DNA of 64,000 nucleotides from Acidimicrobiaceae bacterium (GTDB lineage Bacteria; Actinomycetota; Acidimicrobiia; Acidimicrobiales; RAAP-2): NCBI GenBank assembly GCA_027451285.1, contig DAIDJP010000016.1, positions 85,055 to 149,054 of the forward strand, read 5' to 3'. Shown piece by piece: positions 1 to 8,702 of this stretch (position 1 is its first letter; each line of letters starts with the position of its first letter). The notes under the pieces were generated by a model. It saw only the letters and a program-made list of their open reading frames with translations, ran no database searches and was not told where the DNA came from. The position numbers and the translations under genes were made by a program.

Positions 1-1
1 A

Positions 2-862
2 GGAGCTCAACTTGAGGGAAACGTGTGGCGGAGAGGCGCCGAGGTCTGGCTGCCACTGTACGAGGGAAAGATGATTCACCAGTACAACCATCGTGACGGT
101 GATTATTCAAAGTACGTTCTGAAGCCAGGTAAGGAGGTGCGCTCCCTGCCCGGACTGTCTGAGAGTGAATTGGCCAATCCCAATCAGCTTGCCTTTCCGC
201 GATACTGGGTTAATGCCACTGATGTGTACGAAGCGCTCGGTATGAAGGTTCCGTGGTTGATTGGTTTCCGCAAATCGACAAACGTGACTACTAATAGGCG
301 CACGTTGATCGTGTCGGCCCTGCCTGTTGCCGCCGTTGGAGACAAGTTGCCACTTCTTCTTCTGAATGAGGATGCTTCAACCAAGTTGTCACTAATCGCA
401 CTCTTGAACTCTTTCGCGGCAGACTACGTCGCACGGCAGAAGATTGGGGGTGCTGACATGAGCCATTTCGTCCTCAAGCAGGTTGCAGTGCCGTCGCCAG
501 CGATGTTGCTGGAATCAGTCTCGTGGAGCGCTGGCTCGACGATCAAGGAGTGGATGGCCCAACGAGCGTTTGAGCTCCTCTACACGGCTGTCGACATGGC
601 GGGCATTGCCAAGGAAGTCGGGTATGGCGGAGCGCCGTTTATGTGGGATCCCGACCGACGTCGTCAGTTACAGGCAGAGCTCGACGCCGCGTGTTTCCTA
701 CTGTACGGGCTTGACCGCGAGGAGATCGGCTACGTGATGGACACGTTCCCAATCGTGCAGCGCAAAGACGAGACCGCATTCGGAGAGTACTTGACCAAGC
801 GCATGGTCCTCGAGAAGTACGACGAGCTCAGCATGTTGCGGGACAAGTGGAAGATCGGATAG
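2..862 (+). CDS. C-terminal part of Eco57I/type ISP-like DNA methylase or restriction protein, truncated by window edge
   Basis: Frame is open to the left edge; motif WLPLYEGKMIHQYNHR and C-terminal DREEIGYVMDTFPIVQRKDE...FGEYLTKRMVLEKYDEL resemble type IIG/ISP and DISARM-type methylase C-termini. Confidence 0.6.
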   Translation, partial: GAQLEGNVWRRGAEVWLPLYEGKMIHQYNHRDGDYSKYVLKPGKEVRSLPGLSESELANPNQLAFPRYWVNATDVYEALGMKVPWLIGFRKSTNVTTNRRTLIVSALPVAAVGDKLPLLLLNEDASTKLSLIALLNSFAADYVARQKIGGADMSHFVLKQVAVPSPAMLLESVSWSAGSTIKEWMAQRAFELLYTAVDMAGIAKEVGYGGAPFMWDPDRRRQLQAELDAACFLLYGLDREEIGYVMDTFPIVQRKDETAFGEYLTKRMVLEKYDELSMLRDKWKIG

Positions 863-1159
863 GGGCTTGCGCGGGATCTTTACAGGCCGGCGTGCTGCCT
901 TGTTAGAACTCGCTCGTCATGGCCATGGTCTTGAGGGGCAGTTCAATCGTTGGTTAGTAGTGGCGGGTCTCGATCCCGGCACCTTGGGCCGCTGGGCCCT
1001 TGGACAGGGCCGTCGGGGGCTCACTAGCACTCGGGAGATGGGGCGCCGACAGTCAGCGCCGACTGGGACTCGGGACCGCCGCGCCTCGTCGTCGATTGCG
1101 CTGAGGTGATCGATCTGGTGCGAGCCGTCGTCGCGGGATCTGCCGACGCTGGGGGCTGC

Positions 1160-1489
1160 TCAAAGATGTGGTGACGCGTGTCCCGGTGGTGAGGACGTCG
1201 AATCGGTTAGCGCGGCGAGCGCCGTCAACTCGTCGATCAACTCGTCCGGAGTCCGAGTGGCTTGCACGGCCAGCATCCGCCGCGTGTCCTCGTCTCGTGG
1301 TGCCAGTGAGATCTCCATGTCCAGGCCGCAAACGGCGAGCACGGCCTTGAGGCGCTCGAAGGACGGTGTGGCACGCCGTGATTCCCACCGGGCCACCTGT
1401 GGCTGTGCCACCCCGAGACGCTCGGCGAGTTGGCGCTGGGTCAACCCCGCTCGCTTGCGCGCCTCGCGCAGGAGTAGGGCGCTGGTCAT
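1160..1489 (-). CDS. XRE-family HTH regulator (antitoxin-like)
   Basis: MTSALLLREARKRAGLTQRQLAERLGVAQPQVARWESRRATPSFERL; internal ATG of ORF 1160..1777 taken as start. Confidence 0.7.
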   Translation of the reverse strand: MTSALLLREARKRAGLTQRQLAERLGVAQPQVARWESRRATPSFERLKAVLAVCGLDMEISLAPRDEDTRRMLAVQATRTPDELIDELTALAALTDSTSSPPGHASPHL

Positions 1490-1802
1490 CGCCTCCAGTG
1501 ACAACTGTTCAGCTATCAAGGTGGGCCCCCGCCCTGGCGCCGGGCTTGGGGCGAACGCCAACGGCGCAAGCGAGCATCTAGGGACCTTGGAAGGAGTCGG
1601 TCGTCTCGAAGGGAATGTCGCCCAGAGTTTCAGATTCTGATTCGCGCCGGGAGCACCAGCGAGAAGAGCATTGCCTCTGCGACCAGTCACCAGGGGTACA
1701 GGTAGAAGCTTGACCGCTGAGACCGAAGGGTCGAAGCCGAGTCGGCGTCTACGCCATGGATCTGGGCGGGCAGGCACACCGGAAGCGAGCGACGGGTTCG
1801 CC

Positions 1803-2159
1803 TCAGCGGGATTGACGGACTCGACAGTGAGCCTGCGTGTAGTCCACGAGATCGTAGATCAGGCCCATCGTCCTTGATCGGAGCGGCTGGTTACGGTGCT
1901 GAGCAGTCGGGCCGTCGCTGTCGTCCCAACCCATGTCCGCCCAAAGCGCCAGTCGCGCCGCCTCGTCCACGGGGGTGACGATCCTCGTGATCTCCTCGGC
2001 AACGTCGTAGTTCCTTCCAGGACGCTTTCGGACCTCGTCCACCAACTGGCGCAACAGGGCCAGCGTCTCGGGCCGAAGTACCTCGGGCGGCCGACCGTAA
2101 CGAATCGCCAGAGTCTCTGCGCTGAACTTGGCCACTGGAGTCCCTCCTTGTACTGGCAC
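1803..2159 (-). CDS. Hypothetical protein
   Basis: 118-aa ORF with plausible composition; no family recognised; start uncertain. Confidence 0.4.
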   Translation of the reverse strand: MPVQGGTPVAKFSAETLAIRYGRPPEVLRPETLALLRQLVDEVRKRPGRNYDVAEEITRIVTPVDEAARLALWADMGWDDSDGPTAQHRNQPLRSRTMGLIYDLVDYTQAHCRVRQSR

Positions 2160-2533
2160 CGTCCTCGGAACTGTGTGAGTTCAGTTGCCTAGCGCAGTCA
2201 TGCTCCTTCATCACCTTTCGAGGCCCGCACAGCCACCGAGAGGATCCTCCTGTGCACGAATTCGCTCCTCGAACCTGACCGTGTGGCGGCGTCGACGTGC
2301 ACCGGGTCTCCGTCGTCATCCACGTGGGGATCGGGGACGGGTGTGGATCGTCGTGCGAGTCGAGTGCTGGTCGCATCGGGTCCTCGAGTCAGGAGTCGGC
2401 CGGCGGCCTGGCCCGGGTGACACGCCGGCGCTACTCTCCAACCAGCGACACTCTTGGGGCAGTGAACCGTGCAGAAGTGAGGCGAATGGAGGCGAAAAGT
2501 GGCGAACATCACCGCGAGAACGCCGCTCGAAAT

Positions 2534-2557
2534 ACCTCTTCCCATCAGGGAAGAGGT
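2534..2557 (-). terminator. Perfect 10-bp stem hairpin directly after the tRNA-Gly 3'-end copy
   Basis: acctcttccc-atca-gggaagaggt, 3 nt beyond the 2561 tRNA-end repeat. Confidence 0.5.
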
Positions 2558-2560
2558 GAC

Positions 2561-2605
2561 TGGAGCGGGCGACGGGAATCGAACCCGCGTTCTCAGCTTG
2601 GGAAG
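2561..2605 (-). repeat. att core copy 1: 45-bp copy of tRNA-Gly 3' end
   Basis: tggagcgggcgacgggaatcgaacccgcgttctcagcttgggaag, identical to 28861..28905. Confidence 0.9.
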
Positions 2606-2739
2606 GAACCCATTTCACTGCGAATCCAGGTTCTTCGTTCCTGATGGAGAGATGGATCTTCGGGTCGTGTACAGGTCCCAATCGATTTTGGGCAGGCTGC
2701 GGGCAGGCTGAGATCGAACTAACCGGGCCAACGGAACGC

Positions 2740-3420
2740 CTAACCCCCACTTCCAGTCGGGCCCTTGACCAGCGGTGTCACAAAGAGGTGTCCACAGTAG
2801 ATGCCAAAGCCTCGGACGAGACCGATACCGCCCTCGTAGAACGATCGCGCCGTCAGGGTCTCCCGAGTACCGGGCAGAGTGATCCGGATCGCCTGTGTCG
2901 TCGGGCGGGGTCCATCGCATCCAGCACTTTGAATCGTGAACGATACGACGCGGGAACGCGACGTCAATGAGAGTCGAGGGGGTGGCGCACTCGCGGTCCA
3001 CCCACCGAGATAGCCGAGTTGCACACGGCTGGCAGTTACGGTCAAGTGATTTGTGAGTTCCTCGCGGACGATCGGATATCCGCCTATCAAGCAAGTTGAA
3101 AAAGAAGACACCGATGCCCTTACGTCAAGTCCGGCATGTCCCAATCCTCCGGGAATTTCTGATACGCCGAGCAGCTTCACGCGTGCGCTGGGACACGTCA
3201 GTGATTGCGCCGATGAGTTGCTGGGGCCATCGTTCACCTTTGGCGACGGGGCGTAGCGAATAACTCCAATCGCAACTAGACATGCTGCGACGACGATGGT
3301 GAAGAGTGACATCCGGCGTACGCGGCGTCGTCGGGCCTTCTCGCGAGCCTCCTTGATCAGAAGCTCTGCCGGTTCACGCATCACGTCCCGTTCAACCTTT
3401 CCGGTTGGTGTGAACGTCAC
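2740..3420 (-). CDS. Single-TM secreted/anchored hypothetical protein (DUF4232-like)
   Basis: N-terminal KEAREKARRRRVRR followed by one TM segment and an extracytoplasmic Cys-containing domain; divergent from gntR. Confidence 0.55.
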   Translation of the reverse strand: MTFTPTGKVERDVMREPAELLIKEAREKARRRRVRRMSLFTIVVAACLVAIGVIRYAPSPKVNDGPSNSSAQSLTCPSARVKLLGVSEIPGGLGHAGLDVRASVSSFSTCLIGGYPIVREELTNHLTVTASRVQLGYLGGWTASAPPPRLSLTSRSRVVSFTIQSAGCDGPRPTTQAIRITLPGTRETLTARSFYEGGIGLVRGFGIYCGHLFVTPLVKGPTGSGG

Positions 3421-3470
3421 TGAACCTCCTTGCTCGCGACGGAACTGATGGTACTATCAAGAGTAGTTCT

Positions 3471-3821
3471 ATGCAAACGCCAATCATCAACAGAGACGAA
3501 CCGGTCCCTCTGCACGAGCAGGTGGCCGCCGAAATTCGGCGGGCCATCGCGGACGGCGAAGCCGCTCAGGGTGAACGCCTACCCCCCGCCGTCGACCTAG
3601 CCGGAGTACTAGGCGTGAACAAGAACACGGTGATTCGCGCTCTACACATCCTTCGCGATGAAGGACTGCTCGACTTCACGAGGGGTCGCGGCGTGCGAGT
3701 GGTCGGGACTCCGGAACGCGGAAAGCTCATCGGGAAGATCAATGAGCTCGTCGCATTTGCTCGACAACAGGGTTACCGCAAGGAAGAACTGGCCACCATG
3801 ATTCTGTCGGTCCGCGGGTAG
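3471..3821 (+). CDS. GntR-family (YtrA-like) transcriptional regulator
   Basis: PLHEQVAAEIRRAIADGEAAQGERLPPAVDLAGVLGVNKNTVIRALHILRDEGLLDFTRGRGVRV, a wHTH with short C-terminal region. Confidence 0.9.
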   Translation: MQTPIINRDEPVPLHEQVAAEIRRAIADGEAAQGERLPPAVDLAGVLGVNKNTVIRALHILRDEGLLDFTRGRGVRVVGTPERGKLIGKINELVAFARQQGYRKEELATMILSVRG

Positions 3822-3828
3822 GACGATC

Positions 3829-5085
3829 GTGTCACGCGTCGACGAGCGGACAGTGCTCATCAGTGACGAGCCGATGGAGGACTTGATCCCCGAAGCTCGG
3901 CAACGCGCGCGCCGCCGCCGCATGATCACCGGCCTCGTCGTTCTAGCAGCGTTGATTGTCATTACCACAGTCTTGAGTGTCGTTGGGGGTAGAGGAGCAA
4001 CTCCGGATCTCTTCCTCACTAACGGCCCGGGTGGAGGGGCTGCAACCAGTGTCATGGTGGACAACGTGGCGAATCTCGCAGGATCCAACACGATCACGGC
4101 CAGTGGCTCGCACGTCTGGGTGACCATCGACGACACCAATTGGAAAGCCCACCCCTTCACCACGAGATACGAGATTGTTGAGCTCAATGCGAGCACGGGA
4201 AAACTCGTTCGCATTATTCACAACGAATCCGGCGATCTCACCTGGCCGCAGGCCATGGCGGTGAGCGGATCGCACCTGTGGGTCGCGGACGAACAGTACT
4301 GGAGACTGACCGAGTTCAACGTCACAAACGGAAGACTGGTTCGCGTAATCAGCGCCAAGGCCGACGGGCTTGCTGATCCCGGCGCCATCGCCGTCAGCGG
4401 CGGTCACGTATGGATCGCGAAAAGTCACGTCGGTGCCAACTCGGTCACCGAGCTCGACGCCAGCAATGGATCTCTGGTGCGAGTCATCAAGGCGAAGGTT
4501 GACGGGTTGAACGGACCGTCGGCGATTGCTTTCAGCGGATCACACGTCTTCGTCCTCAACGCCACTGGTGACTCCGTGACCGAACTCGATGCGAACAGCG
4601 GCGCACTCGTCCGGGTCATCAACTCGCGTGCGGGCTGCTGCGCTCCCCGCCAAGGGACCTTCGAATGGGCCGCGCCCGTGACACTCGCGGTAAGTGGACC
4701 TCACCTCTGGGTAGTGAACCAACACAACGATGCCAATGGCGCGACGTCAGAGAGTTCGGTGGTGGAGTTCGACGTCAGCAACGGATCGCTGGTACGAATC
4801 ATCAGGGCGAAGGCTGATGGACTGTACATCCCGCGCGCCATCGCAGTGCGTCGGGGTCGCGTGTGGGTGGACAATGGCAACAACACGATCTCCGAACTCA
4901 ACGCGAGTAATGGGTCGCTGGTGCGCATTGTCAATGTGAAGCTCGATCCGAAGGGCCTCAACAGCGCCGACGGCATCGCCGTGAGTGGCCCTTACATTGT
5001 CGTTCTTAACATCTACAGCGGCCAGAAGGGTTCGGTCACCGTCATCAATGCGAGAAACGGAAGAATGGTGCGCGTTATCCAATAA
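3829..5085 (+). CDS. Membrane-anchored YVTN/beta-propeller-like repeat protein
   Basis: N-terminal EARQRARRRR + TM, then about seven repeats of (ELNASNGSLVRVIxAKxDGLxxPxAIAVSGSHVWV). Confidence 0.75.
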   Translation: MSRVDERTVLISDEPMEDLIPEARQRARRRRMITGLVVLAALIVITTVLSVVGGRGATPDLFLTNGPGGGAATSVMVDNVANLAGSNTITASGSHVWVTIDDTNWKAHPFTTRYEIVELNASTGKLVRIIHNESGDLTWPQAMAVSGSHLWVADEQYWRLTEFNVTNGRLVRVISAKADGLADPGAIAVSGGHVWIAKSHVGANSVTELDASNGSLVRVIKAKVDGLNGPSAIAFSGSHVFVLNATGDSVTELDANSGALVRVINSRAGCCAPRQGTFEWAAPVTLAVSGPHLWVVNQHNDANGATSESSVVEFDVSNGSLVRIIRAKADGLYIPRAIAVRRGRVWVDNGNNTISELNASNGSLVRIVNVKLDPKGLNSADGIAVSGPYIVVLNIYSGQKGSVTVINARNGRMVRVIQ

Positions 5086-5214
5086 GAGGGGAACGTTGCT
5101 CCTCTCATCCCGCAGGCTGGGGGCGGTACCCAGTTGAGTTGATCCGGCTGTCAGATCACCCCAGGTCTCACCGGCGGCCTCCTCGAGGACCTCGTAAGAA
5201 TCTGGGGGAGGTGT

Positions 5215-5244
5215 TAGTATCAGTTACATATCTAACTGATACTA
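5215..5244. promoter_or_regulatory. Perfect 12-bp inverted repeat upstream of fic (candidate operator)
   Basis: TAGTATCAGTTA-catatc-TAACTGATACTA, ends 10 bp before the TTG start at 5255. Confidence 0.7.
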
Positions 5245-5254
5245 GGAGAGCGCG

Positions 5255-6478
5255 TTGGTATCACGTCGTCCAGCATGGCCGCCGCTCACGTATGAGATCC
5301 TTCCGTGGCGGCCGCAGCTCAGTGACGTCATGTCTCGTCGCATGCGCGAGCGTCATCGCGGTCCCTACGAAGCGGCCCTGGTGCCCCACATCCGAGACGC
5401 CGCGGTCGAACTACCCACGGAGCTCCTCGCTCAAGTGGATGACGCGGGCGCCGAGATTGCACGCTTCGACGCTGATATGGGTCACGAGATAGCCCCGTTC
5501 GCCTCGGTTCTCCTGCGCTCAGAGTCGGCCGCGTCATCGAAAATCGAGCACCTGACCGCTTCGGCTCGCGCCATCGCGGAGGCCGAACTGGGAGTGGGAA
5601 CGCGCAATGCGTCGCTGATCGTCGCCAACCAACGCGCCATGACCGCGGCACTGGCACTCGCAGACCGGATCGACGCTGAAGCCATTCTCGCGATGCACGC
5701 GGCGCTGCTTCACGACACTCGCGCCGACATCACCGGACAGTGGCGCCACGAGCAGGTCTGGATCGGTGGTTCGGACTACGGCCCTCATGGAGCGGCCTTC
5801 GTTCCTCCTCACGAGCGACACGTTCCGGCTCTGATCGACGACCTCGTTGCCTTCATCGCCCGCAACGACCTCACCGTTCTCGCTCACGCGGCGATCGCTC
5901 ACGCCCAGTTCGAGACGATTCACCCGTTCCCCGACGGGAACGGTCGCACGGGAAGGGCACTGGTGCACGCCCAGCTACGTAACAAGGGCTTGACCCGTCA
6001 CGTGACCGTTCCCGTCTCGGCCGGTCTGCTCGCTGACGTTGACGCATACTTCGCGGCGCTCAGCGCGTATCGAGCCGGCGACCTCGCTCCCATCGTCGAA
6101 CGCTTTGCCGTGGCGTCCTTCTCCGCCATCGACAACGGCCGTCGACTGGTTGACGATCTTCGGGCCATCCGGGAGGAGTGGAATGGGCGCATCCGCGCGC
6201 GTCGCAACGCTCTCGCTTGGCGAGTCGCGGACCTGCTCGTGCGCCACCCGGTCCTCAACGCCAACTTGGTCGCCACCGAGCTCGACATCGCTTCGACCAA
6301 CACCTACCGGAGCATCGAGCCGTTGGTGGCCGCTGGCGTCCTCGTCGAGTTCACCGACAAGAAGCGCGATCGACTGTGGCGAGCTCCCGACGTCCTGGCC
6401 GCCGTCGACGCCTTCGCCACCCGGGCGGGGCGGCGACGAGTTCAAGCCGCGCAACCCGATCTCAACCGCCCACGCTGA
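5255..6478 (+). CDS. Fic-domain protein (AMPylator family) with C-terminal wHTH-like region
   Basis: Active-site motif HPFPDGNGRTGRA; N-terminal SSKIEH resembles the inhibitory-helix motif; C-terminal DIASTNTYRSIEPLVAAGVLVEF looks like winged HTH. Confidence 0.9.
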   Translation: MVSRRPAWPPLTYEILPWRPQLSDVMSRRMRERHRGPYEAALVPHIRDAAVELPTELLAQVDDAGAEIARFDADMGHEIAPFASVLLRSESAASSKIEHLTASARAIAEAELGVGTRNASLIVANQRAMTAALALADRIDAEAILAMHAALLHDTRADITGQWRHEQVWIGGSDYGPHGAAFVPPHERHVPALIDDLVAFIARNDLTVLAHAAIAHAQFETIHPFPDGNGRTGRALVHAQLRNKGLTRHVTVPVSAGLLADVDAYFAALSAYRAGDLAPIVERFAVASFSAIDNGRRLVDDLRAIREEWNGRIRARRNALAWRVADLLVRHPVLNANLVATELDIASTNTYRSIEPLVAAGVLVEFTDKKRDRLWRAPDVLAAVDAFATRAGRRRVQAAQPDLNRPR

Positions 6479-6591
6479 TAACACGAATTGACGAAAGTGC
6501 GCACGCCTGTTCCAAGCAAGCCCGAGGGTCTGCGGCGGACGTCACCTACTTACTCACTGGCGAGAGGGATTGATCAAGATGCGGGCATCGT

Positions 6592-6610
6592 TGGGCAGGT
6601 TCTGGGCAGG
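6592..6610. repeat. Paired GGGCAGG arm-type repeats, right end of element 1
   Basis: tgggcaggttctgggcagg. Confidence 0.6.
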
Positions 6611-6703
6611 ATCGATAGTGAATGTCCTGATCGATTCGACCTCGTTACGGCGTGAGCGTGACGGACGACTGCGAAAAATCATCCCGATGATCAGGAGTGA
6701 CGT

Positions 6704-6749
6704 TGGAGCGGGCGACGGGAATCGAACCCGCGTTCTCAGCTTGGGAAGC
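6704..6749 (-). repeat. att core copy 2: 46-bp copy of tRNA-Gly 3' end
   Basis: tggagcgggcgacgggaatcgaacccgcgttctcagcttgggaagc, identical to 28861..28906. Confidence 0.9.
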
Positions 6750-6864
6750 ATCGAGAGCCACTGGGTTCTTCGTCTAGAAGTTCCTGATCACAAGACAAAA
6801 CAGCACTGAGCAGATTGAGCCTTGTGCACTTTGGGCACGCCACGGGCAGGTTCTTTCTCGCTCC

Positions 6865-8376
6865 CTAGCCCTGTTCGCTGCTCGTTGGCGCGACGCCGTA
6901 ACGTTCGGGATCCGCGTCGAAGCGTTCGGCGCAGCCCACGTTACAGAACCATACGTCGTGACCCTTGTATGAGCGGTGGGCCGCGGCCGTGGCGGGGTCC
7001 ACGCTCATTCCACAGACGGGATCGATGGTCATGTGCTCTTTGTGGGACATCTCGGGCATTGGTGTTTCGCTCCTTGTTCTTCGAGAGGTGAATCGGTCGG
7101 GCGCTGCTTCGAACATCTCTCGACAGTGATCGGAGCAGAAGTAGTAGGTGTCACCGGCGTGATGCGAGCTCGCCGGTGCGTCATGAACCCTGACCTGCAT
7201 TCCGCACACCGGATCGATCGCGTATCCCACGCCCCCACCGAAACGATGACGATGCCTGGCGAGCCACCAGACTCCGAGGGCGACGACAATGAAGACGAAA
7301 TTGAGGTACGTGGTGTAATTCCACTCGAAGTGGGCGGTGGTCACGGTGACGTCCCGATTTGCGGGCACCGCGCGGAACAACTTGAAGAGTCCCTCAGTGG
7401 CGAGACCCGCGATCGCCATGATCACGTAGAAAAGCCCCACCATTCGAATGGTCAGCGCGCCACCGTAGAGCTTGCGGTAGATGAGGATGAGCGGCATTGC
7501 GATGAGGTCCGCGAAGATGAACGCGACGACGCCGCCAAAGGAGATGCCGCCCGCCCATAGCGCGGCCGCCAGCGGCACGTTGCCGATCGAGCAGACCCAG
7601 CTCACCACCGCGATGAGGGGACCGACGAAGGCGTTCTCGAGGCTGGTCCAGAAGCCGTGCCCGTGGATGAACAGGTCGTTCCATAGGTGCGTCGGTACGA
7701 GCGTGGCGAGTAGCCCGGCCACCGCGTAGCCGATGACGAGCTCTCTTCGCAGCATCGTGGCGTCGGCGACCGCGTAGTTCGACGCATCGGACCAGGCGGC
7801 GGTCGACGTCAGTTTGGCCCGGAGGGACTGAGCCTCCAACTCGTCTTGACGCTCGGCCGTCACTCCCGTCATCGATTGATGGTCGTGTCCTGAACGGTCC
7901 TCGCCGCGCACGCGGGCCAGGGCGCGTTGCAGGGTTGGACCGGCGAACACGACCCCGCCGGTGAGAGCGAGGAGGACGATCATGATCGGTCCGCCGATGA
8001 ACTCGGCGAGCGCGAACTGCCAGCCCAGCAGAATCAGGATGACGATGCCCAGCTCGACCACGAGATTGGTGGAGGCGAACATGAAGACCATCGCCGAGGT
8101 GAAGTCAGCCCCCTTGGCGAAGAGGGACTTCGACATGGCCGACGCGGCGTAGGAGCAGCTCGAGGACACCATGCCGTACCAGGACGCGCGGGCGACCGCG
8201 GCCGGTCCGTGGTTGCCCAGCTTGGCACGCATCTGGTCCTTGGAGACGAAGGCCTGAACGAGTCCGGACAACGTGAAGCCCAGCACGAGTGCCCACAGGG
8301 TCTCCCAGAACATGAAGAAGCCCTCGCGAAGTCCTCGACCAACGTCGAGGAACAGGGTCGAGATCGTCGCGAGCAT
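6865..8376 (-). CDS. Permease (DUF318/ArsP-like) fused to two C-terminal YHS metal-binding domains
   Basis: Multi-TM GFMFWETLWALVLGFTLSG..., then DPVCGMQVRV..FCSDHCREMFEA and DPVCGMSVDP..FCNVGCAERFDADPERY. Confidence 0.85.
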   Translation of the reverse strand: MLATISTLFLDVGRGLREGFFMFWETLWALVLGFTLSGLVQAFVSKDQMRAKLGNHGPAAVARASWYGMVSSSCSYAASAMSKSLFAKGADFTSAMVFMFASTNLVVELGIVILILLGWQFALAEFIGGPIMIVLLALTGGVVFAGPTLQRALARVRGEDRSGHDHQSMTGVTAERQDELEAQSLRAKLTSTAAWSDASNYAVADATMLRRELVIGYAVAGLLATLVPTHLWNDLFIHGHGFWTSLENAFVGPLIAVVSWVCSIGNVPLAAALWAGGISFGGVVAFIFADLIAMPLILIYRKLYGGALTIRMVGLFYVIMAIAGLATEGLFKLFRAVPANRDVTVTTAHFEWNYTTYLNFVFIVVALGVWWLARHRHRFGGGVGYAIDPVCGMQVRVHDAPASSHHAGDTYYFCSDHCREMFEAAPDRFTSRRTRSETPMPEMSHKEHMTIDPVCGMSVDPATAAAHRSYKGHDVWFCNVGCAERFDADPERYGVAPTSSEQG

Positions 8377-8378
8377 CG

Positions 8379-8666
8379 TTAGGACCGCACCAGCTTTGCT
8401 ATGGCGTCGGAGGCCTCTTGGAGCTTCGTCTCCTTCTCACTGCCGCCCGCCTTCACGGCGTTGACGACGCAGTGGCGCATGTGCTCATCGAGCAGGTGTA
8501 GGGCGACACTCTGGAGAGCCCTCGTCACCGCGGAGATCTGCTGGAGTACGTCGATGCAGTATCGATCGTCCTCGACCATCTTGTGGATGCCCCGGGCCTG
8601 GCCCTCGATTCGCTTGAGTCGGGCCAGTACTGCGGCCTTATCGTCGGTGTATCCCGGATTGGTCAT
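8379..8666 (-). CDS. csoR: CsoR/RcnR-family metal-sensing repressor
   Basis: RLKRIEGQARGIHKMVEDDRYCIDVLQQISAVTRALQSVALHLLDEHMRHCV. Confidence 0.9.
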   Translation of the reverse strand: MTNPGYTDDKAAVLARLKRIEGQARGIHKMVEDDRYCIDVLQQISAVTRALQSVALHLLDEHMRHCVVNAVKAGGSEKETKLQEASDAIAKLVRS

Positions 8667-8702
8667 GGCCCCTCGCTTGTCTTCAGGTGATGCGCTGGTC
8701 GA

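Larger units (their letters stand above)
2561..6703. mobile_element. Element 1: ~4.1 kb integrase-less element between att copies (CIME-like)
   Basis: Bounded by tRNA-Gly 3'-end repeats at 2561 and 6704, with GGGCAGG arm-like repeats inside both ends. Confidence 0.7.

Noticed and set aside
867-1150. Possible small plus-strand coding segment (LVVDCAEVIDLVRAVVAGSADAGGCSKMW)
   Set aside because: No start codon in frame after an upstream stop and no recognisable family.
1053-1388. Possible nucleotidyltransferase partner of the XRE regulator
   Set aside because: Translations in all minus-strand frames downstream of the XRE gene lack the expected GSxxRG/DxD-type motifs; ORF 1053..1388 mostly overlaps XRE out of frame.
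2561-2605. Additional functional tRNA-Gly gene
   Set aside because: Only the 3' half is present here and at 6704; no 5' acceptor or D-arm follows, so these are att copies rather than tRNAs.
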